This document shows, in pieces, positions 1 to 12,725 of a stretch of DNA of 64,000 nt. The DNA is taken from the NCBI GenBank assembly GCA_006503535.1, contig QYRS01000005.1, positions 372,001-436,000 of the forward strand, given 5' to 3'. The notes beneath the pieces were generated by a model, which did not search any database, had not been told where the DNA came from, and saw only the letters and a list, made by a program, of their open reading frames with translations. The number at the start of each line of letters is the position of its first letter. Within the stretch, counting starts at the first letter, position 1. The DNA comes from Arthrinium phaeospermum. Lineage: Eukaryota > Ascomycota > Sordariomycetes > Amphisphaeriales > Apiosporaceae. Position numbers and translations under genes: made by a program.

Positions 1-781
1 GCAATGCAGGCGGGCGGCGCAGTTCAAGGATCTCACGTCCTTTTCCAAGATGGAAAAAGAACCACCACTCCAAACAAACCTCTTCTCTTCTATTTCCAAC
101 CCCAGTGTGATCGATCTAAACCCCTCCGAACTTGGCTACACCCTCGCTAGCTTTGGAATTGATGAAACACCCAGCCCCGATTTCCGGTCCATGGCATACG
201 GCGTACGCGATGAGAGACGGTGGCGGTGTCTGTCTTCTTTCTTTCTGCGCGACTAGCTGTTAGTAGGTACATACCTACCTAAGGTATCCGTTACGGACAT
301 GTATGTATGTGGTTGACGAATCCTACATGTGAGGCGCCAACACGCTACAGGGATTGGCCAAGTTTGTTGTTAATCTTATCGCCCTGCGATTGAATAAACA
401 GAAATCTCTCGAAATAGAAACAAACCCTGAAATGCAAAGTGGGGCATACGGTGGGCCGCGACGGTGGGGATTAAACGCCGCCGCATCTTTTGCTGTCAGT
501 TGTTGCGCGGCAAACCCCAGCGATGCCCCTCATCAATCGTCCACGACAACCTGGTTTCGCATAGCCGCTGTCTGGAACAAACAGCCACGACGACTCGGGT
601 CTTTGGATATGGCATATGCCGTCCCTTGGGTCTTGCTTGGCCTACTTGTAGGCCTCTCGGCATATGTGGATGCTGTATGATGTAGGTCGCAGGATTGCCA
701 GCCAGCGGCCAGCCACTGGCCGGGGTCCCGTCGACTGGGAAGCTATCCCAGACAGACAGCAGCAGCAGCAGTAGCCGCCAC

Positions 782-821
782 ACTCACCCACTTCACCCAC
801 TTCACCCACTTCACCCACTTC
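782..821. repeat. 9-bp minisatellite
   Basis: About four head-to-tail copies of CTTCACCCA (the first begins ACTCACCCA), directly after a short GCA run. Nothing links it to a gene. Confidence 0.9.
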
Positions 822-1240
822 CCGGCCTGGGCCAAAGTCTGACTGGCCTCTCCCGTGCAGTCGTGATAGGACGACCCCGCCCCTTTCCACCTGATCGACG
901 ACATGGCCATCGATGGTTTCGAGAACCGTTCGAGACGGCAAGGCAAAGGTAGGAAGGGAAGGGAAGGAACCAGATCTCATCTACATATTCCGTATCACGC
1001 AGGAGAAGCAGGTCACCTGGCATACTCTGGGTGATACTTCTAGACCGCTTGATGGCAAACGATGATTACACATTATCCTTTGGGTCATGCGCCGCGCCAC
1101 AGAACCTTCACCTCCTTTTCCTCGTCCGTCCGTCCTAAACCCCCGATGACCAACGAATGGGAAGTAAAAGGGGCTGGCAGATCACGTCGATCGTAGCAGT
1201 AGCACGACAGATGCTTGCCATCCGTCGGTACCCTACCAAC

Positions 1241-1267
1241 CATCATCATCATCATCATCATCATCAT
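1241..1267. repeat. (CAT)9 microsatellite
   Basis: Nine uninterrupted CAT triplets in intergenic sequence. Confidence 0.95.
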
Positions 1268-2330
1268 AATCGTCTCCTCCAAGTTCCGGGGATGGCATGC
1301 TGCATCCTCGCGAGCGAGACACGACAGGATAAGCCGGGATGAAACAGACAGTCTGGTCTACGGTCTCCTGCAGGCGCCCGTCCCGGTTGTTTTAGGCCCA
1401 GCCGTCCCCCGCAACATTACAGCAGCAGGGTTTTGTTGCTTTTTCCCTGGCGCGTCCCAGGCATCATGCCATGTCTCGTCTCTGCCGTGGACGTTGTGAG
1501 CTGGACCCTGATAGTAGTGGGTGTTGGTGGTGGTGGCCACATGCCCTGTTACTACTAGTATATGTAGCTTATGGGGGCGGGTTGTGGTGACTAGGGTGTC
1601 TTGAAAATCAGCAGCAAGAAGAAATTCTCGCGTGGTTGTCCAAGACATTGGGTCCTTTTCCCAGGGCTGGATAGTCACGCTTGCTGGGATTGACTGTGTT
1701 CAACATGTTACGTGTAATACCGTCGTGTGCCCGCCCTCGTTTGCTCGTTTTCCCCTAGCAAAGCCTGGGCAACCAGCGGCCCGGCTCCAGTATTATTTTG
1801 GATGTCAGAGAGACATGGTGTATTGACAGGTAACATACCTATCCGTACTCCTACAGTCCATGTGCCCAGGCTGACGTCGGAGATGGTCAATCAATTTCAC
1901 TTTCAATCGTGCAGAGGAAGAGAAGTATCGAAGCATCGTGCCAGGAGCGTGAACATACCGCCTCCCGTAGTGCGCGCCTAATGAATGTGGTGTCACGTAG
2001 TCTCTAATATATAAGCGGCAGGCGAGGTTGCGCATGCAACCAAGCAAGGCTGAACGGAGGACAAGAAACATCATCTTCGATCCCAGCTGGGAGGAAGCAA
2101 AAAAAAAACACCGGTGCCCACGACGGGGAGGCTTGTCGTACCATTTCCCGCCGGGGTGGCGCAGCGAGGAGGAAGAGAGAGAGAGAGAGAGAGAAAGACG
2201 GCTCTTCGGGCCCTGCCTGCGGTCTGCCGGCACTAAGGCAATGGGAGGAGATAGACAGCTGCAGCGTGTGTTACGTCTTACAGAGAATCCCGGAACTATG
2301 CTGTATGCTGGTTCGGCCCCCTGGTTTAGA

Positions 2331-2418
2331 TGGACTTGATGTCAATTGGCGCATGTCAGAGATGGCTGTCTCATTGGACTTGATGTCAATTGGCGCATGT
2401 CAGAGATGGCTGTCTCAT
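2331..2418. repeat. Exact 44-bp tandem duplication
   Basis: The 44-bp unit at 2331-2374 (starting TGGACTTGATG, ending GGCTGTCTCAT) is repeated without a mismatch at 2375-2418. As 44 is not a multiple of three it would shift any frame, which fits non-coding sequence. Perfect identity suggests a recent event. Confidence 0.95.
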
Positions 2419-2709
2419 GCTAAGCTGGCATTAGACGGCACAGGGCGACATATCTGCCGGTGCTTGGCTGTAATATGATGACGGCCTCGGCGGTGATCTA
2501 TCAGATTGAGTCCCCCCAAAGCTAGAGAGACCCCATGCCGGGGACATGATGGCGGACGAGGCTATCCACAACAACCCGAGACGGAGATGCACTGTAGTAC
2601 GATGCACCACGAGATCTCACAAGTCAGACCTGTGCTACCGAGTCCCACGTTTCTTTTCTCGATCGATAGAGAATCACTTCCCAGCCCCCATCCAGGCTGA
2701 CTCGTCAGA

Positions 2710-2729
2710 GGGGGGGGGGGGGGGGGGGG
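2710..2729 (+). repeat. G20 homopolymer
   Basis: Twenty consecutive G residues followed by AGGAGGG, able to form G-quadruplexes. Run length is prone to sequencing and replication error. Confidence 0.9.
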
Positions 2730-4190
2730 AGGAGGGATCGAGTTGGCTGAGAACAAGATGGCAGCCTCTCGATAGCCTGCTACTTGATCTCGGTGTTGGT
2801 GAGAGTTACTACCTCGTTTAGGTAGGTCGGGCCTCGTATCATGGGAGTCGCCTTTCTTTCTTTCTTTCTGTTTGCGGTGTTAACCTTATGGTGCGAATGC
2901 CGAACAGCCGCCGCCGCCGCCGCCGCACACCTGAGCACCTCCTTTTCCGTCTTTATTTCTTCGGATGAACAACTGCACCACCTTCATTATTTGTGACCAG
3001 GCAACCAAGAAGGCCTAGCCCCCCTTTTCTCAAGCGCCCGAGATTGAGTTCAGGGTCGTGACTCGCGCCTGGACGACGCAGGCGCAGGCAGTACAGTAGG
3101 TCAAGCAACATGATCTGATCTTGGACGGGAGCCGGCGGCGGGTTGCGTTGGTCCAACAGCCAATGAACAGTGAACCCGCCCCTTTCAAGTTACTTTCCTC
3201 CGGTTGCCTCTCGCCGCGCGCTGCGCGCACCATCGTCGCGAGGGCGCTAGGCGAGGTTCGGTTGGTTGGGCTGCGGCATGTCAAGCAGCTCCTTACTCCC
3301 GTTAGCCCCGTGGCCGGCCTCCGTCCGTGGGTAAAAACGGCCGGTCGAGGCTCTGGGCCAGGAGGCATCGTATTACTCAGCCCCATCATGAAACGCATAT
3401 GTAGGTAGGTACCTTAAAAAAAGATGGGTTGGGAAGCGCGAAAGATGCCGAGGAGGTACAGTATGCAACTCAATTGAATCAACAGTGACGGAATGATTAG
3501 CTAGCGGTGTTCTTTTTTTTTTCTTTTTTTTTTTCTCTTCTCCCCTTCTCTTTTTAGTCCCTCGCGTCTCGCGAATGCACGTAAGCGGCTCCAGAGAAAG
3601 TGCAAACCAAAGGGTCTACCGCTAGGCAGCCGGCGAAAGGGAGGTCTAGGTTTAAGGTCTCGCGGCAAAACCCAAAACGCTGCCGCGCAGCCGACGTGAT
3701 ACGAACGCAGCGAACTTTCGTCATCTGATCTTCATGCCCGGAGAACTCAAGGGGCTACGACGTACATTGTCGAATATCACGCAGACCCAATTAGCCGTCG
3801 TATGTACGTGGTCAGCCACAGGCAGGCACCATGTTGATGTTGATCCTCCTACGCAGATGATAATCGCTGTCGGCTACCAAATGAGAACGCCAGGGCAGAG
3901 ACTTCTCTAGTTCTAGGTCGTCAAGAGTGGCCGGAAGGGCCATAGATAGAGCTTATTGGCCATGATGTGACGTGACGTGGGGATACCGGCCCGTCTATCT
4001 TGTAAGAGATGCTGATGATAGGCGGAGGATTCATCAGCGCTTGCGCGTGTACATAGTGGTACTAGGTAGACTTGACATCATCGTATTCTAGACAAGGTGT
4101 GAAGGATGTGCAACACCCGTGGGGTCCAACCGCGTTTGCGCCGGCGTGGTGCCTTCCAATATCGTGGTACATGTGGTATTCCAGGCTGCA

Positions 4191-4200
4191 TACGGAGTAC
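4191..4200 (+). repeat. Dispersed decamer TACGGAGTAC (5 copies)
   Basis: The decamer reads TACGGAGTAC here. Exact copies also occur at 50888-50897 and 59837-59846 on the plus strand and at 9211-9220 and 43901-43910 on the minus strand. All five lie outside the gene models. A specific 10-mer is expected about 0.1 times on both strands of a 64-kb random sequence, so the word is enriched. Its role is unknown. Confidence 0.75.
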
Positions 4201-4793
4201 TTGCTTGGTGTTGTTGTTGTTGTTATTGTTGTCTCTGCCTCGTAGAGTCGTAGACTCGTAGGTGGCTGATCTGACAGTGAACAGACTGACTGTGCTTCCT
4301 TCTTCTCCGGTCACGACAAGTACAAGTAGGAGACGCCAGACACATCTGACGAGAAGATGTTCCGGCTAGGCTGGAGGAGTTCCCCGGCGTCATCGCTCAG
4401 ACTCGCTCAGGGTAGGTGGCCCTTGTGAGTCATTCATTGGTCGTTCAATATTGGATTGGCAAAAGAGCGCATACCTGAGCAACTCGGGGACGACGGACGG
4501 GTCCATCCGGCGAACGACGCACTGGCATTCCCAATTGCACTGGGAGACTGGGGGACACACGGGGCCAATAGTCTTACTCACCAGGCAGACGTCGGCTGAA
4601 GGTTATTTTCGTGGGAAACGCGTTGTCCAAACGCCGGCATGTTTCCGATTAACCCAACTCTTCAAGTCCCGAGTCCGTGGATTGGCTAGGCCGGATCTGT
4701 GTTAGTATTCAGCAGTCATCGCGGGAACTAGTCCAACTTCCCAACGGCGGCTGTGCTTCTTCTTTCTTCTTCTGCCGTGCGCTGCTCGCTGCT

Positions 4794-4794
<1 letters not shown>

Positions 4795-4828
<34 letters not shown>
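4795..4828 (+). repeat. G34 homopolymer
   Basis: Thirty-four uninterrupted G residues, the longest homopolymer in the window. The true length in the genome is uncertain. Confidence 0.9.
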
Positions 4829-4830
<2 letters not shown>

Positions 4831-5643
4831 AGGGGGCCAAGGCAAGCCAGAGAGGATAGTTCTCTGCTCTTGGCATGCCCCCTTGCACCCCACAAACATA
4901 CTACGACATACTATTATCACGAGTTCGTCAAATGCGTTGCATTGCATTGGTTGGCCGACTCGGCGTTACAGCGACGGCAAGTGCCTATCATGGGGGGCAT
5001 TCAAGCTCCGAGAGGCGCATCTTTGGGACCGAACTCCCAAGTCAGCACTTGTTGGCCTTTCATCCCATCTCATCCCACCAGTGACCACGCATTGATCCGG
5101 CACTAGCCAGCGGTTTCGTCATAACTAGGTATAAAACATTAACAGACTGTTGGATGTTTCCGACTGCCGTGCCGCCAAGCCCGTAGGTACTACTACGTCC
5201 GCCTGGGAGTGGGAGAGTGGGAGGCAACCGTATGGGACTTTTGCTGCGACTCTGCCGTTGTAGTTGTAACCGATAAGCAGCCGGGTGTTGTGTCAATGCT
5301 GGATCGATCATAAGATTGCCGTGAGGTCGTTAATGGAGCATGGCCCAAGGTCCGGTCCTGAACCCGGAACGTGCCAATATCCCAGGTGTCAATCAAACAT
5401 TCAGCATCACATCGTCAGCTGGAAGGGGGAGCGAGCGGGCAGGCGGGCGAGCAGGGGAAGAAGCATGGATCGCCTTCACTTTTTTTTCCCCACGGTTTGC
5501 TGCATGACGGGCAAAGACCACATCGGCCACTTTTGGCCAGGGATTCGGCCCCTTCTGCAGTCCTGGCCCCTTGGAGTTTGTTTCGGACCCAGGGTCCTGA
5601 AAGCTTGTCAGCCTCGAGATTTTCCAACCTGCTCGGACGAAGC

Positions 5644-5680
5644 AAAAAAAAAAAAAAAAAAAAAAAAAAGAGAGAGAGAG
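5644..5680 (+). repeat. A26 tract followed by GA repeat
   Basis: Twenty-six A residues run directly into a short GA dinucleotide tract. No retroelement coding sequence or target-site duplication is recognisable, so a retroposed tail is not supported. Confidence 0.9.
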
Positions 5681-8585
5681 GCGAATACAAAGGAAATTCC
5701 ACCTTCGTGCGCCGGCCGAGGCCTGAATCAATCACACAGCAAGGCAACAAGGCATGTTTATTAGCGTTTCTCCGAAAACCCCCCTCCCCGCCCATCATCA
5801 AGCCATCGACCGAAAGATGCCTGGTGGCCCAAGCGAGGTTTGGAAAATGTCTGGGATACCAGCTCATCGGCAAGGCCATCCTAGACGTGGACGATGCCGA
5901 CTTCCTTCCCTTGACATGATCTGACAGGCAAGCCAGCTCCAGTTCTCTCTTCGAAGGACTGGTTGCTGTGGTGGTTGTTGACTGCATCTATGTAGAGGGC
6001 ACGGTTTCATTGGCTACGGGCTGCCGACGTTGCCTCAATACCAACAAGCAATATCGAGGCCTGCGAATAACAGACGAGCAAGTGAGACTAGCGCCCTCGG
6101 TCTACCCTTGAGCAAGTATGCTATGCATGCATTGCATTAATTCTGCATCAGCGGTGTGGACGGCGACGACGAGCCTGCATTATGGCTGTCGCATCGAGGG
6201 ATGATGCGGCCATTACCAAGCCACAGCCACACATACATATGGTATTCATCTCCATATTGGGTGTTTGACCGGACGGGGTTGATGTTGCAACCGTACAAGC
6301 CAGTCGTCGCACCTGCACTCTCACACACATATACACACGCACACACAACAACAACAACAACAACCGAGATGGAGGAAGATGGTATGTGTCAGCAATTGCG
6401 CGCATGTAAGATGTTAGATGTAGCCATCCACACTGAGAAACAAACTCGATTGGGGAGATGGATGGCGGTGAGTTTCGTTGTTTCTCTTCCAGCTATGGCC
6501 CCCAACTTCCAAGCCCGTCGTCCCATCTCTTATCGATATCTCACACGGCACACGGTTTCATACCACTGCTGGATGCTACCATCCTCGACGCTGACAGGCG
6601 GGAAGTTGGGAAGTAAATGCAAGTGGCACCGGGAAGTCAGTAAGTTGGGAGTCCCGCAGTCTGGAGTAAGACGCCGCAGTCACAGAAAAGATGGCTGAGC
6701 GTCATCGTACAACAACAACAGAAGGGGGAGAGGCAAAGAACGCGGGATGGTGTTGATCGGTCTGCTGTATAATCAAAAGTCTTGGCTTGGGGGGGATGAT
6801 CCAGCTTGAACGTTTCGTGGGCGCTCGTGGTAAGCCGGGTGTTGGGTAGGTGATACAATCGATAGTGTCTTGGGTTCAGCCAAAATAGAACACCGGTTCG
6901 GAGTGCAGTTCGTACTGCAAAGCTCCGAACTGTGATTTGACTTACATAAAGTCTGCGTATCGCTTGATCTATGTATATCCCAATATTGAAGCCTATCGAA
7001 CCCATGTAGGGATCAACCGCCGTATGTAACGAGGGCGAGGACGAGCAGTAGACGAGGAGTAGCAGTAGCAGTAGTAGGACAAGGCTACATCATCTACAAA
7101 GTTGCATGTTATTACCTTTTTAGATTTGCTGCTGCCGCCGGGCGATCATTGATGATGAGGAGGATCAAGCCGTGATAATCACCGACAGGCGATGCTACAC
7201 ACTCGTCAGGGGACGCTGCAATAGTACGCCGGCCGAGATTTCCTATTGGGTCGATAGATCGGCCGTTTCCAAATCCTCAGAGCACGGAGCAATTTGTCGT
7301 TCGGCAGGGAATAGCGACCTGCTATCCTAGATAGATCAAGATCCTGGGGACCTAGTATGTAACCCGACATGGGTTGTGGTATCGCTGTACGGTAGAGGTT
7401 GGAAACTTGCAGCTTTGCTGTGTGTGAGTGTGTGTGTGCGTGCGTGCGTGCGTTCGTGGGTGCAGCCTCACTTTTTTTCTTTTCTTATTCTGGCCGTTTG
7501 CCGCTTGGAACTGCGAGGCGCTAAATTATGGGGGGCTTCTGATTACCAGTCAATCAACACTCACCTCACCCGCACATCCCTTGCCTCTTCCCTAGCCCTA
7601 GCCTCCAATACCAATCGATGTATCCTTTACGAGGCTGTTGCAGGGCATGCTTATGCAATGCCATGCCATGCGGTGCGATGCGACTCAATGTAATAGAGCC
7701 CCCCCTGGGCGAATGAGAAGGGGGCATTCCCAGAGACACGAGAGAACCGATGCCACCCACACCAACCCTGACTTCGGAGATAATCCCTCATGGGATCGTG
7801 GCCGACCAATCTCGTAACAAAGCTGGTATCGTCAGCTGCAGCAGAGAGGAAAAAGAACACATCACCGTCTTCCAAGGCTGGACTTTTCTGGTCGAGAGGG
7901 CCTCCCCTATTGGTTGTCGTTTAATTAGCAGTGGGCCCTTTGGTCGTTGAGCTTGGGCGAATGAGTGAGTGATGTGCTTGGGTGGGCAGCGTATCAAACG
8001 GCCATCGGCTCATCGCGCATGCGCTGCAGGCTCCAAATTGAAGGCTCTTCTCCTCAGTCAGTCCCGTCGGTAATGTTATGTTGATGGATCCCGATCCGTT
8101 AGTCTTTGGGTAGGTCGGCATCTATTCTTTCCAATATTCGACCTGCCCCGCCCGTCCTCCGAGTCCCCAATCCTAGTCACAGAGGGCCCACGCCGCTGTC
8201 ATTTGTCGCAAATAACTTTTAGTACTAAGTATGTATGCTGGAGGAGGAGGAGGCAGAAGAGGAGGAGGAGGCGCCGCATTGCCTGCCAGCTTCACACCGC
8301 GTATTCTGCGGCGTGCGTGCGTGCGTTGCGTGGTGCGTCCATCCCTCAAGCCAACTGTTCCCGAGCCGTTCATTCCAGCTGTGGAAAATGGGCGGTCGTC
8401 GCTTAGCTGCTGTCACAGAGGGAGCCATCCGTCGCTGCAATCCTGATGGGCGAGAGCCATGCTAGGGTGGGAAATTGTTAGCATGTCAATGCTGCGCAAG
8501 CCTGCAAGCCTGCAAGCCTCTGTCCACGGCCAAAACGGGCTACGAATGACGCGGCTCCAGGCGGCCGCTTCGCTTCTGCTGTATG

Positions 8586-8615
8586 CTGTGCTGTGCTGTG
8601 CTGTGCTGTGCTGTG
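8586..8615. repeat. (CTGTG)6 pentanucleotide repeat
   Basis: Six perfect CTGTG units in intergenic sequence. Confidence 0.9.
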
Positions 8616-9454
8616 TGTGCTGTCTGCTTGCTATTCCATTCCACCACCACCACCATCATTCGTATCGCTCATCGGTCCTTCCCAGCAAGCACCGAAATCA
8701 GCCGTATCGTAGCCTGCCAGTAGTATATATGTATAGTGGAATTAATGCGGTTGTTATTCTTAAAGGAAGCCACCGCTCAATAATGATGTAAGTCGGAGTG
8801 CACAACGAAAAAGACGACCATGTCACAAGAGTCATTCCCAATCCACACCCACTGGCAGATCCCATCAACCCCATACTCGACGGTCGTCAGACGGCGGCGG
8901 CGATCTTGCAACGGGGCACATCGGTCTGGCCTACTGGACGTACGCATGAACTCCCAACAGGGTGCGACGCAATTGCTGTGACAGAGGCGGCTGGGAGTGG
9001 GAGGCTGGCGGAGTGCACCGTCTCTCGCCGCTTCCCTTAAGCAATTTACACTGGGGGTGACTTCATGCATGCTGTTTGCGGGAGTTTTGCACAAACAATG
9101 CCACGGACCAGAAGCTCGTCCGTTGACATGCCAGGGTTTCGCCCGTCGGTCATTTGGCTGATCTGGGGGGCCTGTCCCTAGGAGCCTAGCAGCCTAGCAG
9201 GCCAGGCAGAGTACTCCGTACGGTAGGAGGTAGGTATTTGCTATTCTGCTGCATGGCCGGTACGTACACGGCAGTCATCAGCCTCTGTGGTCTGTTCACC
9301 CGAACCTACATCAATGTGTAGTAGTACACTGCCGTGGCCGCCCAGACATGCGACATCTACTGATGATAAACGAGGGCGACAACAACAGTGAAGACGATGA
9401 CGACGGGGTGTCTTGACCGTCGATGAAAAATCTCGATCAAAACGCCGAGGCCAA

Positions 9455-9481
9455 ACCACCACCACCACCACCACCACCACC
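9455..9481. repeat. (ACC)9 microsatellite
   Basis: Nine ACC triplets in intergenic sequence. Confidence 0.9.
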
Positions 9482-11164
9482 TCGTACTACCTACCGCCTA
9501 CCAGTACAAGAATCTGCCTACATACCACTATGTGCTGTGCCGCCCCCTCCAAAGGTCACTAACAACACGACAGCTACCTAGTAGCGGTAGCAGTAGCAGC
9601 AGTAGCAGGCAGGCGCTATCGATTGGCGCTTGCGGGGAGTGTTCAATCGGAGTCTATTCAAAACATTCGTCTCTGCTTCTTTGGCTAGAGGCCGATCAGG
9701 GATCTCCTTAACCGCCCGATGGCCATGACCATGCCGCCACAGGTGGGAGAGCTTCTCTTTAGATGAAGAGGAAAAGCATGCGAGTCACGGGCCTGTCAGT
9801 AATGACGATTTGCCCACACCCAGTTGCCAGTCAAATGCGCCCGGCGCAGAGAGAGAGAGAGCTGCCGGTGGGGCAAAGTCAGCAGCCACACCCATTTTTT
9901 GCGCACTCCTTCACTGAAGAGAGCCAGAGAGAGGGCACAGAGGGGGAGAGAGAAAGTGAGGAAGAGAGTGATCACACGCACACGCCCCGGTTGTGCTTTT
10001 CCCTTCCATCCGTTTTCTTCGACAAGGGCCGACCTGGGCGTTGGTGGAGGGGGTGTTATTAGTTGTGCCCAGATGTACGTCTGTCTCTCTTTGCCTCTTG
10101 TGAACGAGAAGAAGGACAATAACATGGGCCCATGGGCTGTCTCGCTTTCCCAGCCGGGGCGTGTCAGTGGCACACCATCTTCTCTGTGAGTGGACCACTT
10201 ATTTTCGTGTGTCAGACACATCCCTGCTACTCGTATATTGGCTAAGGCGTCACGAATTTCGGTCCTGGCTCTTAGGCTGCGCATCCTTACCACTCTAGTG
10301 GACGCCATTGCAGCAACAGGATCCAGTCCTTGGCTCTCTCCCTCCCTTGCTCCCTTTCTCCTACGGTTCCACCACGCCCAGGCCGCCCTCGTCCCTAGCG
10401 GCACCCGATTTCAAGAATAGCGCGCAGACGTATGAGGGTGGATCATGAGCGAGACCATGTACATGGTTACTTGGCTACATTATTAGTTCCAGCTAGGGTC
10501 TAGCAGGTAGCTGGTAGGTGGGCTCCTAATCATTGTGGGTGCTGCAGACTCAGGCTAACCTGGCCGGGGTCTGATTGAGCCACTCAAACACGCAAGACGG
10601 GGCCCTTTTTGACATGCGAGGGTGACTGGGCTTGCTGGGTGAGAGAGAAACTCAAGGCCGTTTCGTTGGCCCGTGTGTCGCTGGGAATATACTTGGGTAC
10701 CGTAGGCAGGTACATGCCCGCCGGTACCTATCTGAGGTCAATATCTACATCAACCTACCCCGTCGCATCCTGCTTCAACATCACTTCACCTCACTCCCTC
10801 ATCGCAGAAGCATCCCTATCCGACCTCACCATCTCCTGGAGTTCCGTCTCCATCCTCGTCGCTCTCACCTACCATTGCTTCACCAACACCGCTTCACCTC
10901 CCAGACCTTCCTTGACAGCCTCCCGTCGGCGACACTAAACCCGGCCTGTTTGACCCGTTGATTCGTGGTCACGACCCTTTGCGATCCAAGGATATTACTA
11001 CCATACCAGGCCACTTTTTTAGGATTTCGACCCAGGAATATTCTTTTGGTTGAGGCTACTGCTTGTAGAAAGGCCGTCGTCTCTTTCCTATAATCTCTCT
11101 CTGTCTCTCATTGGATTTTAAGCCGTTGGTTTACCCGGGACCGGACCGTGTTCCGACATATAAC

Positions 11165-12725
11165 ATGCAGCATGTGCCAGCGTACGGATATCCCACGCCG
11201 CCGGCATCGCCGTCATACGCCCAACAACCCTTTTCTATGCCACCGGTCTGCCAGAGCCAACGATACACTCCCATTGCACCCGAGGAGAGGCTAGGGAAGT
11301 TTCTCGGGGACAGCCTGCAGCTGGTGGGGATCCTGGGTACCGGAGCCTACGGTGTTGTCTACTCTGCTGTTGATATCAAGACGGGCATTCGATATGCCGT
11401 CAAGACCTTGAGCAAGTTCAACATGGACGGGTCGCCGCTGGACCGACGGCAGGTTGCTTTCCAGCACCGGGAACTCCGCTTGCACTATCTCGCCTCGGCA
11501 CACCCCAACGTCGTTTCCATGTTGAAGATTGTAGACGACCCGGACTGCACCTACGTTGTTCTTGAGTACTGCCCAGAGGGAGATCTTTTCTTCAATATCA
11601 CTGAATGTGGCCAATATGTGGGTAAGGACGACCTGGCGAAGCGAGTCTTCATGCAGATCCTGGACGCTGTGGAACACTGCCATACTCTGGGTATCTACCA
11701 TCGGGACTTGAAGCCCGAGAACATTCTCGTTTCCAACGGTGGAGAGACCATCAAGCTTGCCGATTTCGGTTTGGCCACTTCATCAGATCGATCCGAGGAT
11801 TACGGTTGTGGATCGACGTTTTACATGTCGCCAGGTAGGACCAACCATGCTCTTGCATCCGCCTCCTTTTGGACATACTAACCATTTCTCTTCCTCTCTT
11901 ACAGAATGCCTGGACCCTTCCTCCAGGAGACCATTCTATTTCTGTGCCCCCAATGATGTCTGGAGCCTCGGAGTCGTCCTGGTCAACCTGACTTGCGGCC
12001 GCAACCCGTGGAAGCAAGCCTCTTTCGAAGATTCAACATACCGTGCATTTACCAGGAGCCCGGATTTCCTTAAAACCATTTTGCCACTGTCGGATGAACT
12101 GAACGACATTTTGGGCCGGATCTTTACCCGCAACCCAGAGGACCGAATTACGTTACCAGAACTTAGGAACTGCATCCACGCATGCTCCCGATTCACCATG
12201 CCGGTCATGAGCGCTGCTCAGACGGCTTGCTCTCTGCCTGCCTCGCCAGAGCACATCGATTACGTTTGCGAACCCGCTGTCATCGACGAGGACGACTTCA
12301 GCAACTACGACGCGCCCTTGTCGCCGGCTTCCTCGGACTCGGATGGAGAGTCCACTTGTTCGTCGGATGCCGGATCCTTGATCTCGAGCTGCTCGACTAT
12401 TGACGAGTTTGACGAAGATGATATCCCGGAGGACTTGTCCTGCCCTGAGCCGGATATGTACGATTTAGAGGAGCCCAGGTCTTTATTCCCACAGGAGTTT
12501 GTGCCACAATTCCACAACCAGGCCAACGATGTATGCCAGCCGTGCCCATGCCCGGCCACAATGCCCGCTCCGGTTCCCAACTTTTCCACGCCGGCTCAGG
12601 GGAAGTTTTCCCATTTTCCTTACAACTTCTGGGATGTGATCCAGAGGTACAGCCAGCCAAACCCGTTGCAGTCGGTTCCATACCACCACCCGGCACCACT
12701 TCTCAACTTACAAGGCTGCTACTAG
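11165..12725 (+). CDS. Ser/Thr protein kinase, RAN1/SKS1-like
   Basis: Two exons, 11165-11834 and 11905-12725, give 496 residues; the 70-nt GT-AG intron splits the Glu codon of the MSPE motif. The first in-frame ATG is 11165; the frame is open a little further upstream without an ATG. Visible kinase landmarks are the glycine loop GTGAYGVV (58-65), the ATP-binding Lys80 in YAVK, the catalytic HRD at 179-181 followed by LKPEN, DFG at 200-202, and MSPE at 221-224 (the APE position). A Pro-rich N-terminus precedes the domain; an acidic Ser/Asp/Glu-rich tail of about 180 residues follows. The motif set matches the fungal Ran1/Pat1-Sks1 family. S. pombe Ran1 restrains meiosis and yeast Sks1 acts in glucose adaptation; which role applies here is not visible. 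The gene stands alone between two large gene-free stretches. Confidence 0.93.

Larger units (their letters stand above)
1..11164. other. Gene-free stretch upstream of the kinase gene
   Basis: I find no open frame that looks protein-coding on either strand: the longer frames are low-complexity, lack any family motif and do not join across plausible introns. The stretch is rich in simple repeats and in short words such as TACCTACC and TACGGAGTAC. Pyrimidine-rich sequence from about 10730 to 11110 is probably the promoter and 5' leader of the kinase gene. TATA-like words near 2009 and 5128 have no convincing gene behind them. Non-coding RNA cannot be excluded from sequence alone. Confidence 0.6.

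Noticed and set aside
5644..5680. Poly-A tract as the tail of a retroelement
   Set aside because: No reverse transcriptase, upstream element body or target-site duplication is visible; a simple A-rich microsatellite explains it.
9796..10404. 202-codon minus-strand frame upstream of the kinase
   Set aside because: Composition is low-complexity and driven by GA/CT repeats, with overlapping frames of similar length on the other strand.
11111..11164. Upstream extension of the kinase frame
   Set aside because: The frame is open but begins at TTG; the first ATG is at 11165, and the codons before it read as leader.
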